64,000 nucleotides of DNA, taken from positions 26,105,706-26,169,705 of the forward strand of contig NC_053417.1 of assembly GCF_016859285.1 (NCBI RefSeq), given 5' to 3'. Source of the DNA: Xiphias gladius (lineage: Eukaryota > Chordata > Actinopteri > Istiophoriformes > Xiphiidae). The translations under genes were made by a program, and so were the position numbers. The notes beneath the pieces were generated by a model. That model saw only the letters and a program-made list of their open reading frames with translations. It had not been told where the DNA came from and did no database searches. This document shows positions 25,811 to 37,177 of the stretch, piece after piece (positions within the stretch are counted from its first letter, which is position 1; every line of letters starts with the position of its first letter).

Positions 25811-25993
25811 CTTTAAAGGTGCTATATGCAAGTTTTCTCTGCCGCTGAACTTGGTTTCTTGCCGGGAACGGGTGTTGGTGACGACGGTCGCCTGCCACGA
25901 GCTTCGGCAAGACAAGAGGTTAGACAACGGCAGCTGTTAATACTAACGTCGGCTACGTAGCATTAGCGATAACGTACATATAGCACCTTTAAG
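25811..25993. repeat. MITE with terminal inverted repeats
   Basis: The left end tttaaaggtgctatatgcaa and the right end (reverse complement) cttaaaggtgctatatgtac match over about 20 bp. They enclose about 140 bp of GC-richer, non-coding sequence. It is a small non-autonomous DNA transposon. Confidence 0.8.
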
Positions 25994-26639
25994 GTGGACG
26001 GAGTGGCAAGCATATATAATAAGAATTATTATTATAATTATTAATAATAACCGTAGGTTGACCAGCAGAAGAGACACGTGAACTGTTTTTATGCAAAAAT
26101 CTACTTTTGACCTTTATTTTGCCAGTCAGGTTTTTAGCATTGCACACAAAAGGCCATGTACAGCTTCTTTTTCACATGTGCGGTAGCACTGCATATCTGT
26201 TATCGAGTCAGACACATTCAGTGATTTCCGATTGTCTACGATGAGTCTCCGATCGCGGTTGCACTTGTATTGAGGTCGGCGTGCGCCATGAAACCTGACA
26301 CCGTGACCCCGGCTTACATCCACATGCCACACTGCACGACTCCGTCTGAGCAAACATGACCCCACAGCAAAAAGGAGTGTGTGTCTGTCTCTGTGGCTGG
26401 GTCTCTCCTACTTTAAAATATTTCAAACAATAATCCTAAGAGATGCTGTTTCCTGTTATTTCATGTGCTGACAGTAATCTAAACTTTCCTTGTAAAGCAG
26501 GCAGTAATTTACATGTGAATCAGACTCGATTTAACTCAGTTCTTTTGCATTTCTGTTGGGAGTGTGGAAAACTGTTAGTGTGATTATGGACATCCCTCCA
26601 CATCTTGCAATAATCATTTTTAAATTACACTGAAGATTT

Positions 26640-26745
26640 TTTTCTTCTTTTCTTTTTGTTCTTTTTCTTTTTGTTTTTTTTTTTGTCTTGGTTTCTTTCT
26701 TTTTTCTTCTCTTTTTTGTTTGTGTATTTTTATTTGTTTTGAATA
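26640..26745. repeat. T-rich polypyrimidine tract
   Basis: About 100 bases are almost entirely T with scattered C and G (ttcttcttttctttttgttc). It is low-complexity sequence. Confidence 0.8.
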
Positions 26746-26793
26746 GTCAACTGTACTAAAATGTGTGTGTGTTTGCGTGTGTGGGGGGGGGGC

Positions 26794-27214
26794 AAGTGGA
26801 TGACGTACTCAGACTCTTTACTTAATTAAATGTAGTAATACCACACAGTGAAAAAATCTTGTTTTTTAAACTCAAGTAAAAGTACATACGTATTATTAAT
26901 AAAATGTACTTAAAGTAACGAAAGGAAAAGTACTAATAAGGCAGAAAAATGTGTATGTATATGTACATATGTATATGTATATAATATTAATAGATTATTA
27001 ATAGATTATTATTACTGATGCATTAATGTGCAACTATTTTACTGCTGTATTTGGTCGAGGTGGAGCTAATTTTAGCTATTTTATATACTGCGGGTAGTTT
27101 AATCTGCAACAATGCATCATATTTCATCATCCCTTTATGTGTAATATAGTCATTTGTAAAACAGCTAAAGCTGTCAAATAAATGTGGTGGAGTTAAAACT
27201 AAAATATGTTGAGC
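26794..27214 (+). repeat. hAT-like MITE, 3'-truncated
   Basis: It begins aagtggatgacgtactcaga and keeps the internal order of the family (ctactgatgcattaatgtg, gcgggtagtttaatctgc, aaatgtggtggagttaa). The right terminus is missing. Confidence 0.75.
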
Positions 27215-28084
27215 CGAAAAGACAAGTCTAAGTACGGTGGTTTTTTGATCTAGACCTGGTCCAGTGTGGTCTGGATGTGAAAAAAAGCAGTGAAATCACC
27301 CTTTTGTTGCTTCCATAAATAAAATAAAGTTCTCACAAATTTGAGTCAGTAAATTTAAGGGCCTTTCACATCAGAAAGAGATTTGCAGCAAACGTAGAAT
27401 CATCCGTTCGCTGCTGCACTTTGCAAGACGTTAACTGATAAATACAAACTAATCTATTTAAATTGGATGAGTTTAATAATAGAAATAACTAAGATTGCTC
27501 TATTAAAAACTATATTAAAATTAAAAAAACAAAAATATTCCAACTGCGCTTATTCAATTAATTAAAAACAATCTAGATAACACACCAGCACCTAAATTAC
27601 AAAATATAAATGTAGAATATGTGGATTTTTTTACACAAAAGATGCAATAATACATTTTTTGGGCAATATCTGGTAAATACGATCAACCCTGGTTTAATGA
27701 GGAGGACACTTAATCTCAAAAACTATGGAAAAACTGAAATATTGGCTATTAGAGCAAAAATCCTAGAATTTCCAATTCCTCCAAAACGTAAAGAAATACG
27801 TTTTTTCCAGATCCATGAACATAGGGTTCATCTCCTTCAAAACTGTCCAGTCAGGAGTAATCTTGAAGCCCAAGCATATTGAATTTCTGATTAATAATTT
27901 CACCATAAATACATAAATGTCGCTTTTCCAGATCCCCCCCATTTTTCCCTTTCTGTTATTTTGAAACCGTAAAAGGTTGAAATGAAGAAAAGTAACCTGG
28001 CTTAAGTTATTAAAGAGATGTGTCATCTTCAACTTTGTGCCTTTATCAGTTCACCTCTTTTTTTGACCGGCGGCGCCCAAACTT
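27215..28084. other. AT-rich intergenic stretch before fitm2
   Basis: Open frames on both strands at 27619-28032 are AT-rich and Lys/Asn/Phe-rich and could be worn retroelement sequence, but no diagnostic motif was found. Nothing else could be supported. Confidence 0.35.
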
Positions 28085-28219
28085 CTTCATGCCACCGCAG
28101 GTCGCCCAAAGCGAAACAGTAGCAATGGCGTTATTGCACCGGCGGGGGGCAGCAATCCAGCAAACCGCGCCTGGTCCGCCGGGAAAAAACGGAAGGAGGA
28201 GAAGAAGAGGCACAAGAAC
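28085..28219 (+). promoter_or_regulatory. GC-rich fitm2 promoter/5' leader
   Basis: This block just before the fitm2 start is rich in G, C and CpG (ggcggcgcc, ccggcgggg, ccgccggg), in contrast with the AT-rich sequence to its left. That suits a TATA-less CpG promoter or 5' leader. No transcription start can be fixed from sequence. Confidence 0.45.
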
Positions 28220-28392
28220 ATGGCGGCGGTGGATGTCATTGTGGATAAGCTGGTGTCGGTGTGGAGGAGACCGGCCGTCCGACAAAACTTCCCCTGGATA
28301 TTTCTACCCATTTCGCTGGTGGGCTCGGTTCTGAAGGCGCTGGACGTCGTCCCGGAGACGTACTTCAGCAGCAGCAGAAATGTCCTGAATGT
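28220..28392 (+). CDS. fitm2: fitm2 coding exon 1
   Basis: It encodes MAAVDVIVDKLVSVWRRPAV, then RQNFPWIFLPISLVGSVLKA, then LDVVPETYFSSSRNVLN, and two bases of Val before GT|gtaagt. The NVLNVYFVK junction with exon 2 matches the vertebrate FITM2 exon boundary. Confidence 0.95.
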
Positions 28393-29866
28393 GTAAGTAG
28401 AGCTAGAGTGTGGTTAGCTCAGCGCTACCGGTCTCCCATTGGGCTCGTGAGCACACCTGTGCCGCTCGCTGACAGGTGAAGGGAGCGGGGAGGAAGGTAA
28501 ACTGCGGCTGCTTGCTGTGCCGATAGACGTCCCTTCAAAACAAAGACGAACGAAGGGAAAAGAAATGCTCCTTGGCGACGTCGCTATAAATGAACTCAAG
28601 GGAAAGGTCCCTATCAGTCAACTAGAGCTGATTAATCGATGGATCGACTCAAACAATCGTTCGATTTAAATTTTGAGGCAGAAATGCCCAAATTTTTGGT
28701 ATTTCTGTCTCCAGCTCCTTAAATGTGAGGATTTGTTATTTTTTCGTATCATTGTAAATCGAATATCTTATATATTATAATATATATATATATTATAATA
28801 TTTATTTTTTTTAATTGAATGAATTAAAATGTTTACTCAAGCAAATCAAATAATTTGCCACAAAATCCCAAATGTTCTCCTTCGTAAACGCTGCAGCCGT
28901 GACAGACACCACATTCAGTGGGTGTAACCAGTGTCTTCCTCACAGAAACCACCGGTTCGGGTATTATCCCAAATAAATCTTAGAATTTACGTGGGCAAAT
29001 ATGGTTCAAGATTTCAGAGCTGCTTTGGCCTTAGGTGGAATAAGACAAATACTTAATATTTTTCTTGCTCCCTTGTCTATGTATCCTTATAGAATATACT
29101 TTAGTTTCAGCTGATTAGGATAAAAGAATTCTAATAAATGTATCAATGAACCGCTTCCTACCTGGAATAACAGCTCCAATACATACAGTATCAGACCTGC
29201 TGTAGTATTTGAGTGCAGATTGAGCGAATGCCCTGTTCCTCTTGCAGGTATTTTGTCAAAGTGTCCTGGGGGTGGACGTTGCTGCTGCTGACACCCTTCC
29301 TCCTGCTCTCCAACTCCTCCTTCAGCAGGAATGCGTCCTTCCTCGGCCGACGGCTGCTGTCTCTGGTGGTGGCAACAGCCATCTGGTACATCACCACAGA
29401 GACGTTCTTCTATATCGAGGACATGACCAGCTCCTGTTATGAGACTGGAACCAGTGATGTTACCAAAGAGGAGTTCACATCCAAAGCCACCTGCAGGAGC
29501 ACCGGCTTCCACTGGCGTGGCCGGGACATCTCAGGACACTCCTTCATCCTGGCCTACTCTGCCCTTTTCATTGTGGAGGAAATGGCCCCTATGGCCTACC
29601 TGAAGACAGTCGGTCTTCAGGGACAGTCTGCTCTGCCCCGGATGGTTCTCAACCTGCTGTACGTGGCCTTGAATCTGATCGTGATCATATGGGTGTGGAT
29701 GTTTGCCTGCACCTCTGTTTACTTCCACAACCTGTCCGACAAGTTGGTAGGGACCTCGTGCGGCCTGTTGGGGTGGTATCTGACATATCGGGTTTGGTAT
29801 CGAAAACCTTTGTCACCAGGACTCCCCCCTCCGTGTCACCCAAAAGAAGACAAATTATATGCTTGA
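28220..29866 (+). CDS. fitm2: Fat storage-inducing transmembrane protein 2, complete, 2 exons
   Basis: Exons 28220-28392 and 29248-29866 join in phase to 263 aa (human FITM2 is 262). The start has A at -3 and G at +4. FIT2 is an ER membrane protein of the lipid-phosphate-phosphatase-like fold. It acts on fatty acyl-CoA at the ER and is needed for normal lipid-droplet formation and ER homeostasis. About six hydrophobic segments are visible: near residues 24-42, 63-78, 95-108, 154-170, 190-216 and 222-238. The two family histidines are present in ISGHSF (His155) and VYFHNL (His218), so the copy looks catalytically intact. The central loop carries the Cys-rich region seen in the family. The C-terminus ends KEDKLYA, not the lysine-rich end of the human protein. 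Confidence 0.96.
28615..28860. repeat. Dispersed repeat fragment in fitm2 intron 1
   Basis: It begins tagagctgattaatcgatgg and continues ctccagctccttaaatgtga; these are signatures of a teleost repeat with cgattaatcgatta ends. An AT microsatellite lies at 28762-28803. It belongs with the copies at 30650 and 46150. Confidence 0.55.
29248..29866 (+). CDS. fitm2: fitm2 coding exon 2 with stop
   Basis: The acceptor cctcttgcag precedes G TAT TTT GTC. It encodes YFVKVSWGWTLLLL onward and ends KLYA-stop. It holds both conserved histidines and most membrane segments. The frame is open for 12 codons upstream of the acceptor; that part is intron. Confidence 0.95.
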
Positions 29867-30640
29867 GCTGCAGTTATACTTTCCCACACAAAATTGGTAC
29901 TAATATTGTATTGATTGGCACTGAAACAACACACAACAGCTGTCGTTTTCTGTTTCCAGTTCCAAGCTCATCACGCTATTTTAAGTTATTCCCTCCTCTC
30001 GGAAAGGTCATTTTGTACAGGACGACTGGCCTGCAGTTCCTCCACGGTGTTTCGCAGCTGCTGTTCCCAAAATTACCCTCGGTAATCTGAGATAAAAGCA
30101 AGACGCCGCTCTTCTGTCCAGCTTCAGCCTCTCACCTTCAGCCGCTGTGGCTCGCATGCTAGACAATAGTTTGTGTGCCGGTTTGTTGCCTTATAATGCT
30201 TTTCCCGTGGATGAGTAATCACATTTTTTAGATGTCTGAGTGGGAACACTAGTGAATGTTTACAGCTCCAGTTGCATAGCACTGACGACATGTATTTTTT
30301 TTCAGTCCAACGTACAGTAGGTGTTCGTCCTTTTTATAGGAAACTACCTTCAGAACAAAGTTAGATCAGACGCTGTAACTGCAGTGAAAGTACATATCAT
30401 CCTACATATGGATTTTAATGAGCTCTACGTTTCTTGATCACATCTGATTTGGCAAAACTGCGCCTGTGTGAAAGCATCATATGTAAAGTTTGCTCTGAGG
30501 ATGTAGAACTTAAATAGCAGATATTGAGATCATCTTAATGTCTCATCAAACATGTAGTCGTAGTTGTAGGCCAGCCCTGCAAGTGTGAGTTATATTTAAA
30601 GAATGCTTTAAAGGATAAGGCTGGAATCTTTCAGTATTTT
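29867..30640. other. Downstream of fitm2 (probable 3' UTR region)
   Basis: This is unique-looking sequence following the fitm2 stop. No close canonical AATAAA was seen before about 30848, and that one lies within a repeat, so the 3' end of fitm2 is not placed. Confidence 0.4.
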
Positions 30641-30649
30641 ACTTAAGGC

Positions 30650-30975
30650 TGCCTCTAACAAGTATTTTTAATAATCAATTAATCTGCTGATTTTTTTATT
30701 TCTTTATTACTTTATTTATCCCCCCCGGATTAATCATTTGGTCTATAAAATGTCAGGAAACACTGAAGATGATCCATCACAGTTTCCTGAAGCCTCATTT
30801 GATGTCTTCAAATATCTTTATTTTTACAATTTACTATCAAGTAAGACAAATAAAAGCAAGAATTCCTCGCAATTGAAAAGCTGGAACTTGAGAGAATTTG
30901 ACTTTTGTCTTTGAAAAAAAAAACAACTTGATTAATGAACGATTAATTGATTATTAAAGTATTTACAGATTTTTT
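30650..30975 (+). repeat. Dispersed 'tctataaaatgtcagaaa' repeat
   Basis: Signatures in order: aatcaattaatctgctgat, ttggtctataaaatgtcagg, gtcttcaaatatctt, agctggaacttgagagaatt and cgattaattgattatt. A second, more diverged copy is at 46150-46440. The pattern is typical of a multi-copy teleost element of unknown class. Confidence 0.7.
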
Positions 30976-31772
30976 TTTGCCAAGCTACACAATGTTATAA
31001 CTACAATTTTTTTTTATTATTGTCAACTATTGAATTTATCCCGTTAAGTAATGAAATATTGCCAAGCTAATTCCTCTGTGCCATAGACATCCATTTTTTT
31101 CCAAAATCTAATAAAAACACATAAATATTATCATGGGCGCTGTTGTTAATTTGCAGTCCCATGTACACCATCTTACTGCCATAAAACCTCGGTAGAATAC
31201 CAAATGTGTATTAATCCTTGTCTGTTTGAGTAACGTTTGATTTAAAACTAAGTTCGCAGTTGTTTTAGGAAATAATTTACGCTTTTTAGAGACTGAAGCT
31301 TTGTATTTAAGACCTGTCTTCAGTAGGAACCAGTGAGCTTGAGGTTGAGAGCTACAGACAGTGTAGGAAAGTTGCAAAGGACTGAGAGACGGATTAACAC
31401 ATTGTTGGCTTTGGTGTTTTCTTGGGATTTTTTTTGACTGTGAGGATCATATAGAGTAACTCCAGCCTTATCCTGTAATGGATAATTTTGGACAACTTTA
31501 GGTACGAGTGAATTAGAGCAGTATTTTTAAGAACATGAATAACGATGTCACAAGCAAGTAACTGGTTCGTAGCGATGATGTGTGCAATTTCATGACCTGA
31601 CAAATACACAGTTATAAGCTCTACAGTGCAAGCAGCCCACTGGGTTTTGGCAAAAAAAAAAATAAAAAACCATGATCTGCATTTTCCATTTTCATTATTT
31701 ATTTGTCATTGATGGCAACTGAATAAATTAAGGCTTATGAACAAACATCATAAAAAGCACCATAAATAAATG

Positions 31773-31810
31773 CATATATATATATATATATATGTAGAGA
31801 GAGAGAGAGA
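31773..31810. repeat. (TA)n then (GA)n microsatellite
   Basis: About ten TA units are followed by about seven GA units, then A-rich low-complexity sequence to 31855. Confidence 0.9.
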
Positions 31811-33607
31811 AATATAAAAAATAAAAAGTAAAAAATAAAAAAATACTATAGTGAAATATAATGGCCACAAATCACAACTAGGACTCTCGACTTTGAACTC
31901 TTTGTGTGATCCAAGAGGTTCAGATCCAGCCCCTCAGGCAGCATGATTTCGGTCGGAAGAAGCGGTGGAGTCGTAACAAGTGTGCTCGCAGTAATCAAAA
32001 TGTACCAAGCGTTCACAATGACTGGCTGGTTATGACGCTTCCTGACGTCCTGACACTCCCCCGCCAGCACAGTGCCATCTGCTGTCTGGCAGTTATCAAA
32101 ATAAGTGAACGTTTGAGCGTCGAAAAAGTCAACATAAGTAACAGTGACGCCAGCTCTGTGATTAAACCGAATCAGAAAATGGTACTTGCTTACTTCTGAA
32201 CTTTGAAAAATTCACAATGTTCTCTTTTGTGCCATTTACATCTCTGCTGCTCATGCAACAACAGTCTGAAGCCAAATAACCTCCCCGTTTCTTTTAGTAA
32301 ATACCCTAAATGTCTTTCCAGGCTTAAAGGTGTTATTCGAGACAGTTAAATCTATACAGCTGTCCACATCAAACATGAAACTGGACACAATGACCTACAG
32401 CTTTTGCACTTCCACGGGAGTTTTCCCAAAGTAAATCAGATTTTAACCAGCAGATATAACACAGCAAGGCGATAACTGCTTTTAAAGGAGCATCGATCAT
32501 CGTCTTTGGTTCAACATTGTCTTCCACAGCTGCTTCGTGCCGCTAATCACCACCTGCAGAGGCGAGTTTCTGTGGCAGGAGAAAAACTTGAGTATCCTGA
32601 AAAACTCACATCGGTTACCTCCGTTATCCGAGGCTTGAGCTGTGCAGTCATCCCTCTTAAATGACAGAAAGAAAGGCTGTACTGTGGGTCCTTGCTGCAC
32701 GGATGTCTGCATAACCAGCCATAAAACCGAAAGCAGCTTACAACTCCAGCCAGTAGCTCACACAATGAGTAAAACCTAAAGAGCGCATGGTTCAGGAGCG
32801 GATTTTTAACAAGTTAAACCCTGGAGGTCCGACTAAGAAAAAGCAGAAAGGCCTCCCACGAAGGGCGGACAGAGTGCGGAGCGAGAAAAGTTCACTGCAT
32901 CAACAAATAATGAGACAGCTGGCGAGGCTAGACGAGGAGGGACAGGCTTTTTCTTTTTTCCTCATCTCACTCCTTTAACCTTCAGATGAGTCAGCCCCCC
33001 CCCCTTCTGTACCCTTTGAGGTCATTAAAAATTCAGCACGGTACGAGGTGAAGTAAATGACACAATGTATAATTAAAAATATCTATCTGTAAAAACAATC
33101 TTGCATCTGTCAGGAGGAGCTGGCGATAAACTAACAGCAGTAAAATATTGCTGAGGGACCATCTCCGGCACACGGTACAGTGCAGGTGCTTCAAAGGTCA
33201 CGTTCAGCAACGCAACATTTACAAATCGGTCGTTTCGATGTTTGGTAGAGATCGTAAATTCTGCCTCCGGGGCGACGCCAAACCCTCCTCCCGTGCTCCG
33301 GTCACGACACGCCGACACAATAAGAACGTACCCATGCGATGAGATAAACATCCTAAACCTAATGCAAGGCTGTTGTGCCGTAGACGCAGAATTTACAATT
33401 TCACCACCAGTGCAGCCAAGCGTAACTTTTCAAACACCCGAGATTTATGACATCTGAACTCCTGCTCAGCGACAAAGAGAGTGACAGTGGACCACTGTGC
33501 GCTGTGTGATCTGTGGTGCTCTAAATAAACCGACTCTGAGTGCACGCGTGTCTCTTGGGGGTGTGTGTGAGTGTGCGTGTGTGCGTGTTTGTAGGGTGTA
33601 GAGTTAT
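31811..33607. other. Intergenic between fitm2 and gdap1l1
   Basis: This is unique-looking sequence with no recognisable exon. Short frames near 31906-32199 and 32497-32765 match nothing known to me. Confidence 0.4.
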
Positions 33608-33735
33608 TTAAAGGAATGGTTTGACATTTTGGGAAATATGCTTATTTTCTCTATTGCTGAGGTTTAGATGAGAAGGTTGAGAACCCTCTCGTGCCTCTCA
33701 GTTAAATATGGAGCTGCAGCCAGGAGCCCCAGGCT
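33608..33735 (+). repeat. SINE-like dispersed repeat, 5' part
   Basis: Begins aaggaatggtttgacatttt and continues agatgagaaggttgagaa and aatatggagctgcagccagg, as in the copy at 13317. Confidence 0.75.
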
Positions 33736-34639
33736 TGCCCCAGTTTGTGCCCCTAATGTCGTACCAGTGCCTCCGAGTCGCACGGCTAAGCAGCGGATGT
33801 TTGTCTGTCATTTAAAAATACTAAAGCAGCAATACTAAACCCCTCCCCACACCTCTCCGACATGGGATTAGTGTCTGTGTCCAGACATTTACGAAATCGA
33901 CAAATTCACATGCCCTTTCACATCATGATTTCTCCGAGGTGAGAAAGGAGTCAGGACTTAAACTTCTCTCTCCACCCCTTTTTTTTTTTTTTCATCTTTG
34001 ACTCAACTATTTCTGTCACTTTTCAGGTGTAAGACCCAGTGCAACGATATCAGTGTCTTCCAGGAGAGACCGCCTGAAAATGTGTGGCGTTATCCATTGA
34101 AAGACATCGCTGCCTGCCCCCTCTCTTCGACGCCCGGCTTTTCACCCCACGTTCTGTTGTGGCTGTTTGGAACAACTACAAACACTTTAGGCCTCCGACG
34201 TGGTCGGACGAAACATCTTGCGACCTAGTTCTTTTCTAGCACAACGCAGCCTTTGGTCTTAATTCTGCTCTGAAGGTATTTCCAGGATCCTAAAAGACTC
34301 TTCTGACCGTCTGGATGAAAAAAAAAGGTTCGGCGCCTCTGTTTCTTAATCTGAACAAAAAAGAGAGACAGAAGTGATATCTCCACGCTCTATTTCCACA
34401 ATGTGAACCATAATTTAAAATGTTATTATCAGTAATATTGGTGAATATTTATGTTTTATATTTTTACACAATTATCGTGTTCATTTTTACAAAAGGAGCA
34501 AAGATGCAATTCTTGCAACTTGAAAAAAATGGGTTTAATTTATTTTTTTTTTTTTTCATCACATAACAGATGGAATATTTTTTTCAATCCAGATGATCAG
34601 AAGAATCTTTGAGCATTGTGGAAATACTTGGGGCCAACT

Positions 34640-35155
34640 GGGGCTAGCTGTCTCCCTCTGTTTTAAGTCTTTATGCTAAGCTAAGCTAAGCTAACCAGCT
34701 GCTGGGTCTGACTTCGTATTTAACGTGCAGACGTGATACCTTGAGAACAGCAGCAACAGTCGTTAAACAACCTTCTGGGTAATTGTTTTTCTGAGAACAG
34801 TTTGCTTTGCGCCGTGACACAAAGGGAAAGTTAATACATGAGAGGCACAAACAAGAGCTAGGCAACACCTGGCAACAACCTCTGTCCAAAGGTAAAATAT
34901 TCTGCCTACCAGCACCTAAGAAGCTCACACCCATGTAAAACCACTAGTTATAATTTTTACACTTCAGTTTTTGTACAGATTAAACATACGAGATATCACA
35001 TTGTTATTTAGTGGGCTTTAGAGGTGCTGAGCTAAGCTAAGCGTAGCTAACCGTCTCCTGGCCGTGGTTTCATATTTAGCATGGAGACATGAGAGGGGTA
35101 ACGATCTTCTCATCTAGCGAATTAGCAAATTTTTCAAACTGTCAAACTATCCCTT
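34640..35155 (-). repeat. SINE-like dispersed repeat, two reverse copies
   Basis: Reverse-oriented signatures occur twice: gctaagctaagctaagctaa at 34675 with ttcgtatttaacgtgcagac, and again at about 35030 with catatttagcatggagacatg and gatcttctcatctagc. In between is a piece of the opposite half (cctaccagcacctaagaagc). Confidence 0.7.
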
Positions 35156-35674
35156 CGTAGTTTGCCTCCATCCTTTCCTCAAATCATCTGGCAGTTTCTG
35201 GCAGCACAGCGCTTAGCAGGAAGTATTTGTCACGTACATTTTCCTGCGGTTTTACTGGTTAAACCTCAGGCGGATGGAGGAGCGAAGAGCAGGTATGAAA
35301 AAGGACGATAACAGTGGCATGCGAAGGTCGGTTAACCGCTCTTGTTGTTACTGTGTTTAACATTTTTGTCTGGGTTTCTACTTTTAAGTTTTCAGTGTAA
35401 GTGGACCTGCCTCCAACAAAAGTTAAACGAGGACCCCGCAGACACAAGAGCTGCAGGTTCCCAGAAATTAAACTCGATGAAGGCCTTGATTGCCAGAAAA
35501 TGTGCTGTCAAGAATTTCTCAATATGGAATGTTTTAATATTTCTTTGTTCACCCAGGTAAGTAATAGTGTTCTCTATATAGATTCATTATGTTTTCCTGC
35601 AGTCATAAAACATTACAGAAAAGTTGAAACATCACACAAATACACAGACATTTAACACGACAAGAGGGCATTCA

Positions 35675-36018
35675 CTACATGTATTTCTTTTTTAAATACC
35701 AGTAGGCAAAGTAGCCCATCCCTCCCAGCGAGCCCATGAGGAAAGAGGCCCCGAAGAAGGACGGCGGCTTCTTTTTTACCATCCGGAAGGCGTTGGGTAG
35801 GACCGCGGACAGGAGGGTCGTGTGGATGTCGCCCAAGACCTTGCGGAAAGCGTAGCGTTTTTGCACGCGCACAAAAAAGGACTGCAGGTTGGGTCGGCTG
35901 CCGTCCTCCCAGTATTTCTTAGAAAGTCCCAAGAACTTGAGCCTGTGCAACAAGGCTCCAAGGCAGATATCAGCTAGCGTAAATTCAGGTCCACATAGCC
36001 ACAACTCACACTTTTGAC
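35675..36018 (-). CDS. gdap1l1: gdap1l1 coding exon 6 with stop
   Basis: A polypyrimidine tract ending ttccgcag precedes GT CAA AAG TGT. It encodes QKCELWLCGPEFTLADICLG, then ALLHRLKFLGLSKKYWEDGS and on through the last helix to the hydrophobic tail anchor ending KKKYM-stop. Confidence 0.97.
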
Positions 36019-37140
36019 CTGCGGAAAAAAAAAAAGAAAAATCAGCAAGAGCACTGTTGGAGATACATAGAACAAGTTTTGGCGCCATTGTGATTGAAGA
36101 TAAAAATCATTTGGACATACCTTGATACTCTAGTTTCCTTTTCTCCAGTTCAGCCTCCACTTGATCCAGAACCATGGCTAACTCCCCCAGGATTTTCTTC
36201 AGATAGTTCACATTATCGTGGTCCAGGATTTTTGCCTGACAATCATTTAAAAATATATATGTATATCTTTAACTTCAAGAGGTAAACAGAAAATGCAAAG
36301 GTGGAAATTCTTACTATCATCAATTAAAATTATGGCGTTAAATGTGGACTACGCTTTGCTCCAAGTGCTTTAGAAAAATGACAGCTAATTTGTGTCGTCT
36401 GCCAAAGTCAGCAGGACTCGTCATCTGGAAACCACCAAATTTTTATGGCCAAATATTTGTTGAGATATTTCCATCTAGGGCCAGAGTGTGGGGACCAACA
36501 GAATGACTGTCGTTGCCGCCGCCGCGTGGGATCCACACTCAACCCTGTGTCACTGATTCTTAACCTCACAGTCTTGTAACACTGGTGAAACAGCTCTGGT
36601 TTTTTTTTCCAGCCTGCCAATGTGGGTTTTTTATTTTTTATTTTTTTTATTTCTTGCATTTTTCACTTTTGTACTATTAGCAGATTGTGAAACGTAACAG
36701 TAACAGATGCAGACCACAATAGCACAGCCGGCTATTTTCTCCAGGGGTGTAGCAGTGTTACAGAATCTGTTTGCTGCAGAGCGTGTATTGCTTTTTTTTT
36801 TTTTTTTTTTTTTCCTCAGCTCTTTAGCAGTATAATGAGAGGAAAGTGCTGAAGGCTTTTAATGATCGAGTCTCCCTCGTTTACTGACCTGGAATTCAAT
36901 TACCAGGATAACGACGGTTTGGAAAATTAGATAATATCTGTCAGTGTTAAACCCTCATAAAGACAAGTGTTACTTATTGTGGGTTTGTTGATCACAAAAT
37001 ATTTGGCACGAAAGTCACACAAATGCACACACAAACTCACCATGAGCTTTTTCTGCTTGGACAGGTACGGTTCTGTCAGCTGAGGCTCCTCATGGTCCAA
37101 CTTCATCAGCTCCGTGGCAGCGTTGGCCAGGTGTCCTGAA

Positions 37141-37177
<37 letters not shown>

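Noticed and set aside
29087-29512. 141-codon minus-strand frame
   Set aside because: Antisense of fitm2 exon 2; no independent homology.
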